Positions 33,792 through 43,495 of a stretch of DNA of 64,000 nt are shown here, piece by piece. Every line of letters starts with the position of its first letter. Position 1 is the first letter of the stretch. The notes under the pieces were generated by a model. That model made no database searches, was not told where the DNA came from, and saw nothing but the letters and a program-made list of their open reading frames with translations. The stretch comes from Crossiella sp. S99.2 (lineage in GTDB: Bacteria; Actinomycetota; Actinomycetes; Mycobacteriales; Pseudonocardiaceae). The translations under genes and the position numbers were made by a program. Location of the stretch: the NCBI RefSeq assembly GCF_023094165.1, contig NZ_JALMDK010000006.1, forward strand, positions 372,001 through 436,000. Reading direction: 5' to 3'.

Positions 33792-34418
33792 GTGGCAGAT
33801 CCGCAACAGCCCCAGCGCAGGTCACGCCGCTCCCCGGCGGCGGGTGAGCGGCAACGCGACGCCGAGCGCACCAAGGCGAAAATCGTGGCCGCGGCCATCA
33901 CCGAGTTCGCCGCGAAGGGCTACGCCGCCGCCAGGGTCAGTGAGATCGCCGACCGCGCCGGGGTGAACAAGCAGCTGATTTCCTACTACTTCGGCGGCAA
34001 GGAGGGCCTCTACCTGGAGGTCAACCGGAGCTGGGACACCGAGAGCAGGCCGCTGGCCGCCCCGGGTCTGCCACTGGCCGAGGTCGCCGCCGGGTTCGTC
34101 CGGCACAGCGCGCGCAACCGCGACTACGGCCGGATCATGGTGTGGGAGAACCTGTCCGAGGATTTCCCGGACGATCCGAACCAGCGTGAGTTCTTCCAGG
34201 CCCGGGTCGCCGAGATGCGCCGCCGCCAGGAGGAGGGCGAGATTCCGGCCGATCTGGATCCGGACTGCCTGCTACTGGCCCTGATGGCGGCCGCCAGCGC
34301 CAGCCTCACCCTGCCCAGGGTGGCCCAGATGATCAGCGGCGAGGACCCGTCCTCCCCGGAGTTCACCACGCGCTACGCCGAGCAGCTGACCCGGATCGTG
34401 CGGCACATCCAAGGCTAG
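33792..34418 (+). CDS. TetR family transcriptional regulator
   Basis: The 208-residue protein has an N-terminal tail rich in Arg, then a TetR domain (AAAITEFAAKGYAAARVSEIADRAGVNKQLISYYF) and a helical ligand domain. The GTG at 33792 is taken as the start; the ATG at 33732 would put the start codon inside the operator and is less likely. It probably represses itself and the divergent monooxygenase. The stop TAG forms part of the terminator stem shared with proB. Confidence 0.9.
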   Translation: MADPQQPQRRSRRSPAAGERQRDAERTKAKIVAAAITEFAAKGYAAARVSEIADRAGVNKQLISYYFGGKEGLYLEVNRSWDTESRPLAAPGLPLAEVAAGFVRHSARNRDYGRIMVWENLSEDFPDDPNQREFFQARVAEMRRRQEEGEIPADLDPDCLLLALMAAASASLTLPRVAQMISGEDPSSPEFTTRYAEQLTRIVRHIQG

Positions 34419-34468
34419 GCCGTGTTTGGTGGACCTTGGCCGCGACCAATACCCACCAAGCACGGCCT
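34417..34468. terminator. Bidirectional terminator containing both stop codons
   Basis: A 16-bp stem (one G-U pair), AGGCCGTGTTTGGTGG with CCACCAAGCACGGCCT, encloses a 20-base loop. The last bases of the tetR stop (34416-34418) and the proB stop (34467-34469) both fall in the stem, so the convergent genes use the same structure. Confidence 0.85.
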
Positions 34469-35591
34469 AAAACGGCACCAGATCATCCGCGTGCACGACC
34501 TCGCGACGCTGTTCAGCCGGCAGTTCGTGGCTGGACCGGCCGATCAGCCCCGGCAGCTCGACCGCGTCGAACCCGGCCACGCCCCTGGCCACCACCTGAC
34601 CACGCAGGTCGAGCAGCTCCACCACGTCCCCGGCCTCGAAATCGCCGTCCACGCCGGTGATCCCGGCGGCCAGCAAGGACCGGCGCCTGCCGACCACCGC
34701 GGCCACCGCGCCGTCGTCCAGGTGCAACCGGCCGGCCGCGCCCGCCGCGTGCCCGAGCCAGAACCGGCGTGCGGACAACCGGGGACCGGTGACCGCGAAC
34801 GCGGTGCCCACCTCGGCCGGGCCAAGCGCGGCTGCCGCGTCGGCGGCCGCGGTCAGCAGCACCGGGATGCCCGCGGCCGAGGCCAGCCGGGCGGCGGCCA
34901 GCTTGGAGGCCATGCCCCCGGTGCCCAGCCCCGAACCCGCCGCGGTCACATCCACATCGTCCACATCGGCGGAGTCACCGACCTCGGCGATGAGTGTCGC
35001 GCCCGGTTCCTGGGGATTCCGGTCGTACACACCGTCCACATCGGACAGTAAAACCAGCGCGTCGGCGCCGACCAGGTGCGCCACCAGGGCGGCCAGCCGG
35101 TCGTTGTCGCCGAAGCGGATCTCGTCGGTGGCCACCGTGTCGTTCTCGTTCACCACCGGCACCGCGCCCAGGGCGAGCAGCCGGTCGAAGGTGCGCTGCG
35201 CGTTGCGGTAGTGCGCCCGCCGCACCACATCGTCCGCGGTCAGCAGCACCTGCCCGACCACCAGGCCGAAGCGGGCGAAGGAAGCGGTGTAGGCGTGCGC
35301 GAGCTGAAGCTGGCCGACGCTGGCCGCGGCCTGCTGGCTGGCCAGGTCCCGGGGCCGCCGCCGCAGGTTCAGCGGCGCCAGGCCCGCGGCGATCGCGCCG
35401 GAGGAGACCAGCACGACCTGACTGCCCGCGTGCCTGCGCGCGGCCAGCGCGTCCACCAGGGCGTCCAGCCGCGCCGGGTCCAGCCCGCCCGCGGCCGTGG
35501 TCAGCGAGGACGAGCCCACCTTCACCACGATCCGCCGGGCGGCGGCGATCCGGCTCCGCGCCTGCGACAGCGTTGCCACCGGGGTGGTCAC
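34467..35591 (-). CDS. proB: Glutamate 5-kinase
   Basis: The 374-residue enzyme phosphorylates glutamate at the start of proline synthesis. Its amino acid kinase domain starts RIVVKVGSSSL and includes VNENDTVATDEIRFGDND and TGGMASKLAAARLA; the last ~90 residues are a PUA domain. The GTG at 35591 overlaps the obg stop as GTGA. It forms an operon with obg; proA is separated by a three-gene insertion 4 kb away. Confidence 0.96.
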   Translation of the reverse strand: MTTPVATLSQARSRIAAARRIVVKVGSSSLTTAAGGLDPARLDALVDALAARRHAGSQVVLVSSGAIAAGLAPLNLRRRPRDLASQQAAASVGQLQLAHAYTASFARFGLVVGQVLLTADDVVRRAHYRNAQRTFDRLLALGAVPVVNENDTVATDEIRFGDNDRLAALVAHLVGADALVLLSDVDGVYDRNPQEPGATLIAEVGDSADVDDVDVTAAGSGLGTGGMASKLAAARLASAAGIPVLLTAAADAAAALGPAEVGTAFAVTGPRLSARRFWLGHAAGAAGRLHLDDGAVAAVVGRRRSLLAAGITGVDGDFEAGDVVELLDLRGQVVARGVAGFDAVELPGLIGRSSHELPAEQRREVVHADDLVPF

Positions 35592-37063
35592 TCCTTGTCG
35601 TTCTTGGTTTCCTCGTCGCCGAAGTCCTCGACCTCGACCAGCCCGCGCCGCACCCGCTTGGCGTGCTTGCGCTCGGACGCGCCGATCCGGTCGTTGGGCT
35701 CCAGCCGGGTGTCCGTGCCCCGGCCGCTGGTCGGACCCATCGCGGCCACGCCCGCCGGGGTGGAGGGCTCCCAGTCGAAGGTCATGTCGCCGATGGTGAC
35801 CGGGCAGCCCGGCACCGCGCCCATCCTGGCGATGGTCACCTCGACACCCAGCCGGTTCAGCCGGTCCGCGAGGTAGCCGATGGCCTCGTTGTTGTCGAAG
35901 TTGGTCTGGCGCACCCAGCGCTCGGGCCGCTCACCGCGCACGATGAACCCGCCCTCCCGCTCCGGGTCCGCCACCACGGTGAAGTCCTGCTCGTCGACCG
36001 CCCTGGGCCGCAGCACGATCCGGGTGGCCTCCTGCTTGGGCTGAGCGGCCCGGTACGCCTCGACCTCGGCGGCCAGCGCGTAGCTCAGCTCACGCAGGCC
36101 CTCGCGGGTGGCGGTGGAGACCGGGAACACCTTGAGCCCACGGGACTCGAACTCCGCGGTGACCATCTCGGCCAGCTCGCGGGCGTCCGGCACGTCGATC
36201 TTGTTCAGCACCACGATCCGCGGCCGGTCCTCGAGCTTGGTGCCCAGCGACGGGGTGTAGCGGGCCAGCTCCAGCTCCAGCGCGTCCACATCGGACACCG
36301 GATCGCGGCCGGGCTCGAAGGTGGCGCAGTCCACCACGTGCACCAGCACCGCGCAGCGCTCGATGTGCCGCAGGAAGTCCAGGCCGAGGCCGCGGCCCTC
36401 ACTGGCGCCGGGGATCAGGCCGGGCACGTCGGCCACGGTGTAGACGATCTCGCCCGCGGTGACCACGCCCAGGTTGGGCACCAGCGTGGTGAACGGGTAG
36501 TCGGCGATCTTGGGCCGGGCCGCGGACATCACCGCGATCAGCGAGGACTTGCCCGCCGAGGGGAAGCCCACCAGACCGGCGTCGGCCACCGACTTGAGTT
36601 CCAGCACCAGGCTGCGCGTCTCACCGGGCTCACCCAGCAGCGCGAATCCGGGCGCCTTGCGGGCCCGGCTGGCCAGGGAGGCGTTGCCCAGTCCGCCGCG
36701 GCCGCCCTGGGCCGCGATCAGCCGGGTGCCCTCGCCGACCAGGTCCGCGATCACCTCGCCGTCCTCGCCCAGCACCACGGTGCCGTCCGGGACGCGCAGT
36801 TCCAGGTCCTCGCCGACCGCGCCGTCCTGGTGCGAGCCCTTGCCGAACTTGCCGTTGCCCGCGCGGGCGTTGGGGCGGAAGTGGAAGTCCAGCAGCGTGT
36901 GCACGTTGCCGTCCACCACCAGCACGACGTCGCCACCACGGCCGCCGTTGCCACCGTCCGGTCCGCCGAGCGGCTTGAACTTCTCCCGGTGCACCGAGGC
37001 ACACCCGTTGCCGCCGTTGCCGGCCGCCGCGTTGATCACAACGCGGTCGACGAACCGAGACAC
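35588..37063 (-). CDS. obg: GTPase Obg (CgtA)
   Basis: The 491-residue GTPase has the Gly-rich Obg fold at the N-terminus (INAAAGNGGNGC then GGPDGGNGGRGGDVV), the G domain with P-loop GFPSAGKSS, and an OCT domain toward the C-terminus (VRQTNFDNNEAIGYLADRL). Obg participates in 50S assembly and stress control. The GTG start at 37063 has AGGAGCA upstream. The order rplU-rpmA-obg-proB is highly conserved. The C-terminal acidic/basic tail (AKRVRRGLVEVEDFGDEE) is variable. Confidence 0.96.
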   Translation of the reverse strand: MSRFVDRVVINAAAGNGGNGCASVHREKFKPLGGPDGGNGGRGGDVVLVVDGNVHTLLDFHFRPNARAGNGKFGKGSHQDGAVGEDLELRVPDGTVVLGEDGEVIADLVGEGTRLIAAQGGRGGLGNASLASRARKAPGFALLGEPGETRSLVLELKSVADAGLVGFPSAGKSSLIAVMSAARPKIADYPFTTLVPNLGVVTAGEIVYTVADVPGLIPGASEGRGLGLDFLRHIERCAVLVHVVDCATFEPGRDPVSDVDALELELARYTPSLGTKLEDRPRIVVLNKIDVPDARELAEMVTAEFESRGLKVFPVSTATREGLRELSYALAAEVEAYRAAQPKQEATRIVLRPRAVDEQDFTVVADPEREGGFIVRGERPERWVRQTNFDNNEAIGYLADRLNRLGVEVTIARMGAVPGCPVTIGDMTFDWEPSTPAGVAAMGPTSGRGTDTRLEPNDRIGASERKHAKRVRRGLVEVEDFGDEETKNDKE

Positions 37064-37170
37064 TGCTCCTCCAACATTTTCACTCTGCGAATACACGACG
37101 CGAGGGGCGGGCCGGATATTCCTCCGGCCGCGCCCCTCGCCAAGGTCGTGCAGTGTCTCGGAACGAAGCC

Positions 37171-37428
37171 TCAGGCCTCGACCGGGACGATGTTCACGGT
37201 CTTGCGACCACGCTTGATGCCGAACTTCACCGCACCGGCGGACAGCGCGAACAGCGTGTCGTCCTTGCCGCGGCCGACGTCCACACCCGGGTGGAACTTC
37301 GTGCCGCGCTGACGGATCAGGATCTCCCCGGCCTTGACGACCTGGCCACCGAAACGCTTCACACCCAGGTACTGGGGGTTGGAATCGCGGCCGTTACGGG
37401 AGCTGGATGCGCCCTTTTTATGTGCCAT
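37171..37428 (-). CDS. rpmA: 50S ribosomal protein L27
   Basis: The 85-residue protein starts MAHKKGASSSRNGRDSN, the flexible N-terminus that reaches the peptidyl-transferase centre, followed by LGVKRFGGQVVKAGEIL. There is no N-terminal extension needing protease cleavage. Start ATG lies 16 bases after rplU. Confidence 0.98.
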   Translation of the reverse strand: MAHKKGASSSRNGRDSNPQYLGVKRFGGQVVKAGEILIRQRGTKFHPGVDVGRGKDDTLFALSAGAVKFGIKRGRKTVNIVPVEA

Positions 37429-37443
37429 GGCTAGTCAGATCCC

Positions 37444-37752
37444 TTACTTCGCGATGCCGGTGACCTCGACCTTGGTCAGCCGCTGGCGGTGACCCTGGCG
37501 CTTGTGGTAGCCGGTCTTGTTCTTGAACTTGTGAATGCGGATCTTGGGGCCCTTGGAGTGCTCCACGACCTTGCCGGTCACGGCGATCTTGCCCAGGGCG
37601 TTCGCGTCGGTGATGACGTCGTTGCCGTCCACGACGAGCAGCGCGGGGAACGAGACCTCAGCGCCCGGCTCGCCGGTCAGCTTCTCGACCTCGACGACGT
37701 CGCCGACAGCCACCTTGTACTGCTTGCCGCCGGTCTTGACAATCGCGTACAT
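37444..37752 (-). CDS. rplU: 50S ribosomal protein L21
   Basis: The 102-residue protein begins MYAIVKTGGKQYKVAVGD and has the C-terminal 23S rRNA-binding KNKTGYHKRQGHRQ. It is the first gene of the rplU-rpmA-obg-proB series and has a long leader with alternative hairpins. Confidence 0.98.
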   Translation of the reverse strand: MYAIVKTGGKQYKVAVGDVVEVEKLTGEPGAEVSFPALLVVDGNDVITDANALGKIAVTGKVVEHSKGPKIRIHKFKNKTGYHKRQGHRQRLTKVEVTGIAK

Positions 37753-37866
37753 AGGTCCGGAAGTCTCCTGCTACTCGGTGTCGGTATTTCCTCGCAGTCA
37801 GCACCGGACCCGTAGGTCCTGATCCTGACTGATCGGGCGCGCCTTACGCCCTGGGTATTGCACCTG

Positions 37867-37940
37867 GGCGGGCTGCGCTTCATGACCGAAGGCCATGATT
37901 CAGCCCGCCTGACGGCGGGCCGTACATCAGGTTACGGCCC
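37867..37940 (-). promoter_or_regulatory. Attenuator-like series of alternative hairpins between rne and rplU
   Basis: In transcript order, strand 1 (37933-37940, TACGGCCC complement) pairs strand 2 (37917-37924); part of strand 2 (37914-37920) can instead pair strand 3 (37903-37909, GCCCGCC); strand 3 extended (37901-37909) can pair strand 4 (37867-37875). These pairings are mutually exclusive in the manner of 1:2, 2:3, 3:4. It lies 115 bases upstream of rplU and after the rne stop, so it may end rne transcription or control L21. Confidence 0.45.
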
Positions 37941-37989
37941 CGCCGTCAACTGGGTCAAACCGGGGTGGCGCCCAGCACGTTCTCGCTTG

Positions 37990-40767
37990 TCAGCCTTCTT
38001 TGATACCGGCCACCGGCGGGCCTGCGGCCCGACGGACGGCCCGGCGCGGCTGACGCCTGCGGGCGGCCGCGGGGACCGTCGCCGGCTCCCGCTCCTCCTC
38101 GTGCTGGCCACCGTGGCCGTTGAGCGCCGCACCGGCCGGCTCGGCCGCCACGGGCTCGGGCGTGACCGCGGCGGGCTGTTCGGCCGCCACGGGCTGCTCG
38201 ACGGGCTCCGGCGCGGCCTGGGCCCGCGAGCGCCGCACCCGGGTCCGCCCAGTGGCGGGCTGCTCGGGCGTGACCACCTCGGCCTGGACGGTCACCGGCG
38301 CGGTCTCGACCGGGGCCTGCTCGGGCTGAGCGACCTCGACCGGCTCGGCCTGCGCGACCTCGGTCGCCGCCTCGGCAGCGGGCTGCTCCTGGCCGCCACC
38401 GCGGTTGCGCTGACGGGACCGGCGCCCCTCCTTGCCAGCCGAGCCCGCACCCGAGCCCGCACCGGCCGCGGCGGGAGCACCCGCCGAGGAACCGTTCCCG
38501 TTGCCATTGCCGTTCTGGCCGTTGCCGCTCTTGCCGTTGCCGTTCTTGGCCCCGCCGTTGCCGCCGCCGTGGGAGTGCATCGGCTCGGTGGAGACCACCA
38601 GGCCACGTCCGCGGCAGTGCTCACAGGTGGCGCTGAACGCCTCCAGCAGACCGGTGCCGACCCGCTTGCGGGTCATCTGCACCAGGCCCAGCGAGGTCAC
38701 CTCGGCCACCTGGTGCCGGGTGCGGTCGCGCCCGAGGCACTCGGTGAGCCTGCGCAGCACCAGGTCGCGGTTGGACTCCAGCACCATGTCGATGAAGTCG
38801 ACCACGATGATGCCGCCCACGTCCCGCAGCCGGAGCTGGCGGACGATCTCCTCGGCCGCCTCCAGGTTGTTCCGGGTGACCGTCTCCTCGAGATTGCCGC
38901 CCGACCCGGTGAACTTGCCGGTGTTCACGTCGATCACGGTCATCGCCTCGGTGCGGTCGATGACCAGGTAACCACCGGAGGGCAGCCAGACCTTGCGGTC
39001 CAGCGCCTTGGTGATCTGCTCGGTGATCCGGTGCTCGGTGAAGACGTCGTTGGCGCCGACGTGCTTGCGCATCCGGGAAGCCAGGTCGGGAGCCACGTGC
39101 TGCACGTAGTTCTCGATCACCTCGCCGGCCTGGGCGCCCTGCACGATCAACCCGGAGAAGTCCTCGGTGAACAGGTCGCGGATGACCTTGATCAGCAGGT
39201 CCGGCTCCTCGTAGAGCAGCTGCGGAGCCTGTGCCTTGGGCACGTCCGCCTTCTCCTTGATGATCTCCCACTGCGCGCGCAGCCTGCTGACGTCGCGGCC
39301 GAGGGCGTCCTCGCTGATGCCCTCGGAGGCAGTCCGGATGATCACGCCGGCGTCCTCGGGCACGATCCGCTTGAGGATGTCCTTGAGGCGCTTGCGCTCG
39401 GTGTCCGGGAGCTTGCGGCTGATGCCGGTGGCGCCGCCACCGGGCACGTAGACCAGGAAGCGGCCCGGCAGGCTGATCTGGGTGGTCAGCCGGGCGCCCT
39501 TGTGCCCCACCGGGTCCTTGGTGACCTGGACCAGCACGCTGTCGCCTGTGGACAGTGCCTGCTCGATCTTGCGGGCCTTGCCCTCCAGCCCGGCGGCGTC
39601 CCAGTCGACCTCACCGGCGTAGAGCACCGCGTTGCGGCCCTTGCCGATGTCGACGAAGGCGGCCTCCATGCTGGGCAGCACGTTCTGCACCCGGCCGAGG
39701 TAGACGTTGCCGACCAGCGAGCCGCTGCCGGAGGAGGTCACGAAGTGCTCCACGAGCACCCCGTCCTCCAGCACCGCGATCTGGATCCGGTCCTCGCGCT
39801 CGCGGACCACCATCTTGCGGTCCACCGCCTCGCGGCGGGCGAGGAACTCGGCCTCGGACAGGATCGGCGCGCGGCGGCGACCGGCCTCGCGGCCGTCCCG
39901 GCGGCGCTGCCGCTTGGCCTCAAGGCGGGTCGAGCCCTTGACGCTGCGGACCTCGTCGTCGGAGGACAGCGGTCCGGGCGGGGCGTCCTGGCGGTTCTCC
40001 CGCACCTCGCGGACGTGCACCACGGTGTTCGGCGGGTCGTCGGCGCGCGGCGAGGACTCGTCGTCCGCACCGCCCTTGCGCCGGCGACGGCGGCGACGGC
40101 GGCGGGTGCCCCCGGCCTCGTCGTCCTCGTCATCGTCCTCGGCGACCGGCTCCTCGGCGGCGGCGGGCGCGGACTGCTCGGTCTCGTCGAGCCCGTCCTC
40201 ACCCTCTTCGCCGTCCTCGGCCGCGCCGCGACCACGGCCACGCCCGCGACGGCCCCGGCGGCGACGGCGGCGGTTGCCCGCGTCCTCGTCGTCGTCCAGA
40301 CCGCCCTCGGCGTGCTCGTCGTGCTGGTCCTCGTCCTCGGCCTCCGGCTCCTCCACCGGCGCGGCGACCGGCTCCGGCGCGCGCTTGCGGGCCGGGGCCG
40401 GGGCAGGCTGGGAAGGCGCCATGAACAGCGGCTGCGGTGCGGCGAAGACCGGTGCGAACGGGGCCGCTACCGGCTCCGGCTCGGCCTCGGCGACCGGCGC
40501 GTCCAGCGTCGTGTCGTCGAGATCCACCTGGTCCTCGGCAGGCAGCAACGCCTCGGCGACCCGTTCGGCCACATCCCGGCTGATGCTGGACTGCGCACTG
40601 CGCACGGTCTCACCGAGCTGCTCGAGCGTCGTCATGACGTCCCGAGAGCTGGCGCCGAGCAGCTTGGCCAGCGCGTGTACCCGCAGCTTGGGGGGCAGGC
40701 TCGCCAGCTCCCCGGATGCGGTGCTATCCCCGCCGGTGTTGCCGGCAGGGCTTTCCATGTTCGACAT
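37990..40767 (-). CDS. rne: Ribonuclease E/G
   Basis: The 925-residue protein has the RNase E catalytic core roughly in the middle (S1 domain GNVYLGRVQNVLPSMEAAFVDIG, then catalytic Asp regions VIDVNTGKFTG and VVDFIDM, and the zinc-link CEHC). It is flanked by long disordered extensions: an N-terminal acidic/Arg-rich part (EEPEAEDEDQ, several R8 tracts) and a C-terminal part rich in Asn/Gly, Gln, Pro and Val (VEVAQPEQ-like units). This layout is typical of actinobacterial RNase E. The ATG at 40767 has GGAGGAGC upstream, within a leader that can form CGCGTCC/GGACGCG (40788-40806). rplU follows. Confidence 0.95.
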   Translation of the reverse strand: MSNMESPAGNTGGDSTASGELASLPPKLRVHALAKLLGASSRDVMTTLEQLGETVRSAQSSISRDVAERVAEALLPAEDQVDLDDTTLDAPVAEAEPEPVAAPFAPVFAAPQPLFMAPSQPAPAPARKRAPEPVAAPVEEPEAEDEDQHDEHAEGGLDDDEDAGNRRRRRRGRRGRGRGRGAAEDGEEGEDGLDETEQSAPAAAEEPVAEDDDEDDEAGGTRRRRRRRRRKGGADDESSPRADDPPNTVVHVREVRENRQDAPPGPLSSDDEVRSVKGSTRLEAKRQRRRDGREAGRRRAPILSEAEFLARREAVDRKMVVREREDRIQIAVLEDGVLVEHFVTSSGSGSLVGNVYLGRVQNVLPSMEAAFVDIGKGRNAVLYAGEVDWDAAGLEGKARKIEQALSTGDSVLVQVTKDPVGHKGARLTTQISLPGRFLVYVPGGGATGISRKLPDTERKRLKDILKRIVPEDAGVIIRTASEGISEDALGRDVSRLRAQWEIIKEKADVPKAQAPQLLYEEPDLLIKVIRDLFTEDFSGLIVQGAQAGEVIENYVQHVAPDLASRMRKHVGANDVFTEHRITEQITKALDRKVWLPSGGYLVIDRTEAMTVIDVNTGKFTGSGGNLEETVTRNNLEAAEEIVRQLRLRDVGGIIVVDFIDMVLESNRDLVLRRLTECLGRDRTRHQVAEVTSLGLVQMTRKRVGTGLLEAFSATCEHCRGRGLVVSTEPMHSHGGGNGGAKNGNGKSGNGQNGNGNGNGSSAGAPAAAGAGSGAGSAGKEGRRSRQRNRGGGQEQPAAEAATEVAQAEPVEVAQPEQAPVETAPVTVQAEVVTPEQPATGRTRVRRSRAQAAPEPVEQPVAAEQPAAVTPEPVAAEPAGAALNGHGGQHEEEREPATVPAAARRRQPRRAVRRAAGPPVAGIKEG

Positions 40768-40955
40768 GCAGCTCCTCCGCCCCCGGGCGCGTCCAACTCG
40801 GACGCGGCCGCGCAGGGGCCTTTCTGTTCCAGTCACCGCCGCACCGCTTGAGCAGCCCGGCAGGAATCCTCCACAACCCCCTGTGTCCCCGGACATGGGT
40901 CCGGGCGCCAGACGGTCAGGTCATTTGACGACGTTCTGCGCCGTCTACCACCGAC

Positions 40956-41717
40956 CTACCGCGGTGCGTCGAGCACCGGCGGGGTTGCCTCCCGGTCAGG
41001 GGCGAGCGGATCAGTGAGGTCACCACTGTCGTCAAGCCGTCCTTGAGCCAGTCGGCTCGCTTTCGCGGGTACCGGTGGCACGAGATCGGCGACGACGCGG
41101 AGCGCGCTCAGCACGTCATCCGGCCGGACGGTAGGTGTTGTCTGCCGTACGACCGCTGTGAGTATCCCACACCGGAGGCCGGGTTGCGGCCCATCACCCA
41201 CATGGGTGGTTGTCGTCTCAACTTCCGAATCCACCCGGAGATCGACCACGGCCGCCCTGGCGTCGATCATCCGGCGGCCGTCCTTGAGCAGTCGTTCGAC
41301 CTCGACGACCTCCCTGGCCAGCAGCTCCTCGACCGCCTTGGCCAGCTCGGCCGGGTCCACCCCCGGCAGTTCGATCCGCCACCGGCTGGCCTCGATCCGC
41401 TCCGGCAACGTGCCCGGACCAGCCTCGACCGCTTCCAGGACGTCCAGCCCCGGCGGCAGCGCCGTGTCCAGCTCGACCCGCAGGATCTCCGGGTCGACCC
41501 GGTGCACGAGCTGGATCTCCACGTACTCCGCCTCGCTGGCCACCCCGGTCGGCGCGGCGCCGATCCAGGAGACCTTCGGGTGCGGGCTGAAGCCCTGCGA
41601 GTAGGCCATCGGCACGCCGGCCCGCCGCAACGCGCGCTCGAAGGCGCGAGCGACGTCACGGTGTGAGGTGAAACGCAGCCTGCCCCGTTTGGCGTAACGC
41701 AGGCGCAGTTTCTGCAC
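40956..41717 (-). CDS. TIGR03936 family protein (radical-SAM-linked)
   Basis: The 253-residue protein starts LRLRYAKRGRLRFTSHRDVARAFERALRRA and contains GFSPHPKVSWI, the hallmark of the TIGR03936/DUF2344 family. Its members are usually adjacent to, or fused with, TIGR03960 radical SAM proteins; function is unknown. The listed start is GTG 41717, which has no ribosome site. A CTG at 41756 in frame has GAGGAG five bases upstream and would add 13 residues that look like family N-terminus (STQHQPNPSASAV), so CTG initiation is likely. Its usual partner lies 4.7 kb to the right, behind three subtilase genes. Confidence 0.88.
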   Translation of the reverse strand: MQKLRLRYAKRGRLRFTSHRDVARAFERALRRAGVPMAYSQGFSPHPKVSWIGAAPTGVASEAEYVEIQLVHRVDPEILRVELDTALPPGLDVLEAVEAGPGTLPERIEASRWRIELPGVDPAELAKAVEELLAREVVEVERLLKDGRRMIDARAAVVDLRVDSEVETTTTHVGDGPQPGLRCGILTAVVRQTTPTVRPDDVLSALRVVADLVPPVPAKASRLAQGRLDDSGDLTDPLAPDREATPPVLDAPR

Positions 41718-41934
41718 CGCGGACGCGGAGGGGTTGGGCTGGTGCTGAGTCGACAGGTCTGCTCCTCGGGCGGGCTGTTCCGGTCTGACTGGTCGAAGAG
41801 GCTACCGGCATGACCCGGTCGACACGCTTGTCTGGCCGGGCCACCATGGCTACCGTCCGGGCGGAATCGGTACGCGGACAACCCCGAGACGTCCGTATTA
41901 CCGAGCCGATGTACACGATGACGGAGGTCCCCCC

Positions 41935-43401
<1,467 letters not shown>

Positions 43402-43495
43402 CCCCCGAACGGTTCGAATTTCCCCGTGGCTCTGGGAAAACCGGGTGCTTCCGTGATCGACTGTGCCCGTTTTCCACGCTGGCGAGGAGGATCGG

